A stretch of 64,000 bases of DNA from Helicostylum pulchrum (Eukaryota > Mucoromycota > Mucoromycetes > Mucorales > Mucoraceae), in the NCBI GenBank assembly GCA_025677825.1, contig JAIXMO010000057.1, positions 62,001-126,000 on the forward strand. Reading direction: 5' to 3'. The translations under genes were made by a program, and so were the position numbers. The notes beneath the pieces are model-generated. The model had not been told where the DNA came from, did no database searches, and saw only the letters and a program-made list of their open reading frames with translations. Each line of letters opens with the position of its first letter. Position 1 is the stretch's first letter. Shown here piece by piece: positions 60,208 through 64,000 of the stretch.

Positions 60208-61072
60208 ATGAAAAGCGTTCGGTTATCATTTAGAAAGAAATTCGACGATCAGTACACATTTGACCTTCAAAACAATGTAAAAAAAGCACAGACGATAATT
60301 TTTTTCTATTGTTTATATTTATTAATTTCGTTTTTAACTATAATTTTTTTTTAGCTTACAGTCCATGACTTTCACTCAATTGTTGGACTTTTCAATCAAG
60401 CCGCACGTCTTAGACCACCGCCTGGTCCCAAGTTATTTTGGATTGGAACTTTACTTACCATGTGGATGACCGCTTCAATTTCGTTTTATTTATGTTGGAT
60501 TCATTTTGAAAACCCTTATATTCTCGTTGCATTACCAGCCTCTATTATTACCAGCTCTTTTTTTATGGCTTGGTTGCATAGAAGTAGAAGAACCAAGGTA
60601 CTATTTTAACTGATTTGTTTGTATACATATATATGTGGTGCTAATATAGCATGATAGTTTGAACGAAACATTCTCGAGATATGCAGTCGATTAAACGCAA
60701 CCGAAAACATCCGTGGTATCAATTTCAGATTTAATAAAAATGGTGTTGATGTAACACCTTTCCGAATTCAATCACTGTCTGGCATAAAGTCTGTTTACGT
60801 AAGTAAAAAAATATAAATGATAGAATAAATACCGTTTGCTAACCCTAAATTAGGCCATAGATATTGAGTTTGATGATCGATATAACGCTTTGAAAAGCCG
60901 TCAATTCAACCGACGTTCACGGTCTGAAGACGATGTGGGATATATATTACCACCTAAATCAGTTTATTTCAATAACCAATTCGCAGACGAAAAAGATTCT
61001 CAAGACATGTTCCAAGAGTTACCACCATGTTGGTCGCCTCCGTACAACGAGAAGGCGCATACTTTTGTTTAA
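60208..61072 (+). CDS. Two-transmembrane-segment protein, unrecognised
   Basis: Four exons (60208-60276 or nearby, about 60356-60597, about 60658-60799, about 60854-61072), roughly 220 residues. It starts MKSVRLSFRKKFDDQYTFDL. Two hydrophobic segments lie near residues 55-105 (LFWIGTLLTMWMTASISFYL and ILVALPASIITSSFFMAWLH), followed by a basic stop-transfer RRTK. The C-terminal half is soluble: ILEICSRLNATENIRGINFR, SIKSVY-like strand, DIEFDDRYNALKSRQFNRRS. It ends PPCWSPPYNEKAHTFV. The topology suggests a hairpin in an organelle membrane. I do not recognise the family. Confidence 0.75.
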
Positions 61073-61805
61073 ATAGAACAAGATTTTTATTATTGTATTT
61101 TAGTTTTTTATTGTTATACTCGACAATTTGTCCTCTCTTTTTTCTTCTTTTTTTTAAGCTTTTTTTTTTCACCTTTTACAGCAAGTATACCACTTGCATA
61201 ATAAAAAATTGTTGTTCGGTTTAAAACGAACCTTCCAAATAAATAGCCGTGACATACAATAAGCTTGCTTTTTTTCCTGCACTAAAACTTGTTAGAGTAT
61301 CGCCATTTTTTTTCGTTTAGTATTTTTATTTTTTTTTATTTATTTGTATCAGGGGTTCTGACACTTTATTTATATAATATTTAAAGAAAAGGTATACTTT
61401 CTACATAAAGTATGGGATGGTGATAGATGTGTGAGGGAAAAAAAAAATATGGATTTTTTTAAATATGCTAAAGCTTTACCTTTTTTTTTTAAAAGTTTTT
61501 ATAAAGCATATTTTAAATGCGTGATTTCTTTGATAGTTACCGATTTGATAGAGTAATAAATTAATATATAAAAAAAGTAGTAGGAACAGACCGTGCTCGA
61601 ACTCGTGTAAAAGTATGCTTAGTCAATATTAAATATTTGTCACAAAATAGCATAAATCGAACATATTTCACAAGTCTCCTCAATTTTGACATAATATTCC
61701 ATAAAATGCAGGGTTGTAAAGAGGCGAAAGGGGTATTAGAGGGGATGTTACACAGTAATCGATTTTGGAAATAGTCAACCTAATGAAAAAATAATAGTCT
61801 ATTGT
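61073..61805. other. Intergenic
   Basis: 0.7 kb of AT-rich DNA with T runs (3' UTR of the two-TM gene) and the promoter of the F-box gene. No gene seen. Confidence 0.5.
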
Positions 61806-63365
61806 ATGTCTTCTTTAAACCAATTCCCTTTTGAAGTTTTATACAAAATAGCAAGTCATTTAGAAACGAATGACCAACGCACTTGCCTTACTGTATGTAA
61901 AGCATGGTATCGTCCTCTATTAGAAACACTTTACAATCTAGTTCAGATAAAAGACTTGCGATCGTTTCGGTCGTTCCTTGTCAACATTACTCACCATCGA
62001 CACCAGCCAAACTTTTATGTTAAAAAGCTCGAGATGCCTTATATGACGAGTGATTGGGAACTTTCGGAGCGTGCCATGATGTTTACCGAATTTGAATTAC
62101 TAGCACGACATTGTATTTATTTAACAGAGATTTCATTCATTGAAAACGGTTATTGGCGGTGGATGGCTAGACTGGACTTTACCAAATATTGGCTTCGTTT
62201 AACGAAATTACCATTATCTTTTGGCAGTAAAGATTCGTTTATTGTATTTCAAGGGATGGCCGACCGAATCACTTCGTTGGAGCTTCGTGCTGACTTTCCA
62301 TCACCGCTATCTGTCTTAGATTTGATACCACAAATACTCAATCTTCAAACATTGTATATTCATGACAGAGTAATGACATTAAATATGTTACAATTACAAA
62401 AACTGGATCATATAGAAAATCTTACTTTATTGACAAACGTTATATCCTCTGAAGACTATTCTCTACGATCTCCTACGAAATTAAAAACATTTGCTTGTGC
62501 TATTGATGATCCAAACTCATCTTGGTTTTCTATCTTCAAATCATATTATCAAGATATCGACACACTAACAGTTCATTGTCAAACAGATAATAACAATACC
62601 GAGGATTGTCTACTAAAGATACTCGAATCTGTACTGGATACTACTCATGCCACGAAAATTCAACAAGTCAAGACAAGCTTTTATGACACTCACGATTTTA
62701 GACTCACGGTTGAAAGCGTTATTATGGACATCATCTATGATTACACAATTAGGGACAGACGTGGTATACCATCTGTAATTTCTTTTGATATTAAGTACTA
62801 TGATGCCAGTGTATTTGTCTATCCACGAAACTCGTTTGAATCTATATTTTCGAGAAATGACACACAGCAACATGTATTTAAGGTGACAAAGAGTTGGCCA
62901 GATGATGAGAAAAAGAACGACGAAATTAAATTTCTTGACAATATCATCAATGACCCAATCCACCTTCAATTAACACATCTATCGATCACTAGAGTAACGC
63001 ATTGTCTAGGACCTACACCTCCATTTTATTTAGACATTCTCTTACATCAATATCCTCGTTTAGAATCATTCTCATTTTCAGTATCTAAAAAAATAAATAT
63101 AAATAGAAAAAGATTAGGCAGACCTGAATATATAGAAGGTGCAGAAATTATGATTAACGATCCTACAACCTGCTTTCATCCTATTCGTATACTGAAAATA
63201 AAATCATCCAAAATCAATCGTTCAGTGTTTCACTTCCTATTTAAATCATGTACAAGATTAAAAAAATTGTATTTGCATGATTGTTACTTTAAGGATGACG
63301 AAACCATCATAGCGATAGAATACTTTTGTTTACGACATGGTGTTGAATTGATCATTATTAAATGA
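61806..63365 (+). CDS. F-box / LRR-like protein
   Basis: A single-exon gene of 519 residues. The N-terminal F-box reads FPFEVLYKIASHLETNDQRT with CLTVCKAWYRPLLETLYN, fitting the Leu/Pro...L..I...L......C..VC+.W pattern that binds Skp1 in SCF ubiquitin ligases. The rest consists of Leu-rich repeat-like strands (LTKLPLSFGSKDS, ITSLELRADFPSPLSVLDLI, LQKLDHIENLTLLTNVIS, TRLKKLYLHDCYFKDDE), a probable substrate-recognition solenoid. Expanded families of such genes are common in Mucoromycota. The substrate is unknown. No intron, in contrast to most neighbours. Confidence 0.88.
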   Translation: MSSLNQFPFEVLYKIASHLETNDQRTCLTVCKAWYRPLLETLYNLVQIKDLRSFRSFLVNITHHRHQPNFYVKKLEMPYMTSDWELSERAMMFTEFELLARHCIYLTEISFIENGYWRWMARLDFTKYWLRLTKLPLSFGSKDSFIVFQGMADRITSLELRADFPSPLSVLDLIPQILNLQTLYIHDRVMTLNMLQLQKLDHIENLTLLTNVISSEDYSLRSPTKLKTFACAIDDPNSSWFSIFKSYYQDIDTLTVHCQTDNNNTEDCLLKILESVLDTTHATKIQQVKTSFYDTHDFRLTVESVIMDIIYDYTIRDRRGIPSVISFDIKYYDASVFVYPRNSFESIFSRNDTQQHVFKVTKSWPDDEKKNDEIKFLDNIINDPIHLQLTHLSITRVTHCLGPTPPFYLDILLHQYPRLESFSFSVSKKININRKRLGRPEYIEGAEIMINDPTTCFHPIRILKIKSSKINRSVFHFLFKSCTRLKKLYLHDCYFKDDETIIAIEYFCLRHGVELIIIK

Positions 63366-63879
63366 ATATAAATGAATATAAATAATAGTAATAAAAAACA
63401 ACTGGTACCTGATTTTTTTTCTACGGTGTTGAGGTGATTTTATATTTATTTATTTTTCAAGTGCTTGACAGGTTTGTATTAGATGTCATGGGCGCGGACA
63501 CAGCGGAGAAGAAAGAAAAAATGTCTTTGTTAGAGACTAGAAAATAAAATTAATAAGTAGTTGTTTCTGGTTATCTTATCGAGGGATATTGAATTTTTGA
63601 CTTTGGGTGATGTATTTTGCTGTAAGAAACGATAAAAGTGGTCACGTTGGGTACCATCGCTACTCATAATGGTTATTATGGTTCCAGTCTAGTCAAGTCT
63701 CTTATTATCCCCTACTCTTTATTTTGTCGTAATTTGTTTAGTAACTACTCCCCGTGGGTGAAGCACTGCCAAGAAAGTGCTTCGATTAATAGGTGTTACC
63801 GATTTTCATACTACTTCTCGTGGTTCTACTTGTACTCTGGGTAACTTCACTAAAGCTATATATACATATATATTTATTT
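63366..63879. other. Intergenic between convergent genes
   Basis: About 0.5 kb with no supported gene. A 68-codon plus-strand ORF (63638-63844) lacks any motif and is probably chance. Confidence 0.45.
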
Positions 63880-64000
63880 TTACTGGCTATTTATTAATAC
63901 TTGTAAATTGCTAACTAACTCCTGTTCTTTGGGTTCACTAAGGGTCTTTACCAAGAATTCTCTGATTTCCTGTTTAAAGTAATTGGATTCTTGGAGTATT
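63880..64000 (-). CDS. C-terminal end of an unidentified protein (continues beyond window)
   Basis: An open minus-strand frame enters from the right edge and ends at TAA (63880-63882). The last residues are NYFKQEIREFLVKTLSEPKE and QELVSNLQVLINSQ, an amphipathic, charged helix typical of a coding sequence. Only 39 residues are visible, so no family can be named. Confidence 0.6.
   Translation of the reverse strand, partial: ILQESNYFKQEIREFLVKTLSEPKEQELVSNLQVLINSQ

Overview
The window is nuclear DNA from an AT-rich filamentous fungus, most likely a Mucoromycota (Mucorales-type) species. The genes are split by many short GT...AG introns. The host genes are typically fungal (ERT1-type Zn2Cys6/PAS regulator, Rch1-type carrier, Dnf-type flippase, Nop9). 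The degenerate mobile-element proteins belong to lineages I associate with mucoralean genomes (Ndc10/Crypton-like tyrosine recombinases and Fanzor-like proteins).

Layout. 1-5.4 kb: a P4-ATPase flippase (cut by the window edge) and PRMT5, both on minus. 5.7-12.4 kb: mobile-element island 1, with a broken tyrosine-recombinase gene, a partial N-terminal duplicate, a broken Fanzor-like (eukaryotic TnpB-like) gene and a second, different Fanzor-like relic. 12.6-17.5 kb: an ERT1-like gluconeogenesis regulator and a tubby-like protein. 17.5-23 kb: gene-poor DNA with direct repeats, a tRNA-Arg(TCT) and a cluster of three CACGTG sites. 23-41.8 kb: a dense housekeeping block with a myristoylatable methyltransferase, a Vip1-like RRM protein, an unrecognised protein, NOP9, an EI24 homologue, a synaptojanin-type phosphoinositide phosphatase, glycogen debranching enzyme and an Rch1/SLC10A7 carrier. 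41.8-48.4 kb: gene-poor, with one small coiled-coil ORF and a Thr-rich tail-anchored ORF carrying a long GTA microsatellite. 48.4-54 kb: mobile-element island 2, a second copy of the recombinase/Fanzor segment. 54-64 kb: fumarylacetoacetase, a GH15 glycosidase, a two-TM protein, an F-box protein and the 3' end of an unknown minus-strand gene.

The most notable content is the repeated segment of about 4.5 kb (6437-10958 and 49312-53887). It links a Crypton/Ndc10-like tyrosine recombinase with a Fanzor-like RuvC/zinc-ribbon protein in the same order at two loci 43 kb apart. Both Fanzor copies share the same inactivating lesions. They are almost identical over a central 1.9 kb but differ by about 3-4% on either side, which looks like gene conversion between dead elements. 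All alignments were done by eye, and splice sites were inferred from reading frame plus GT/AG signals.
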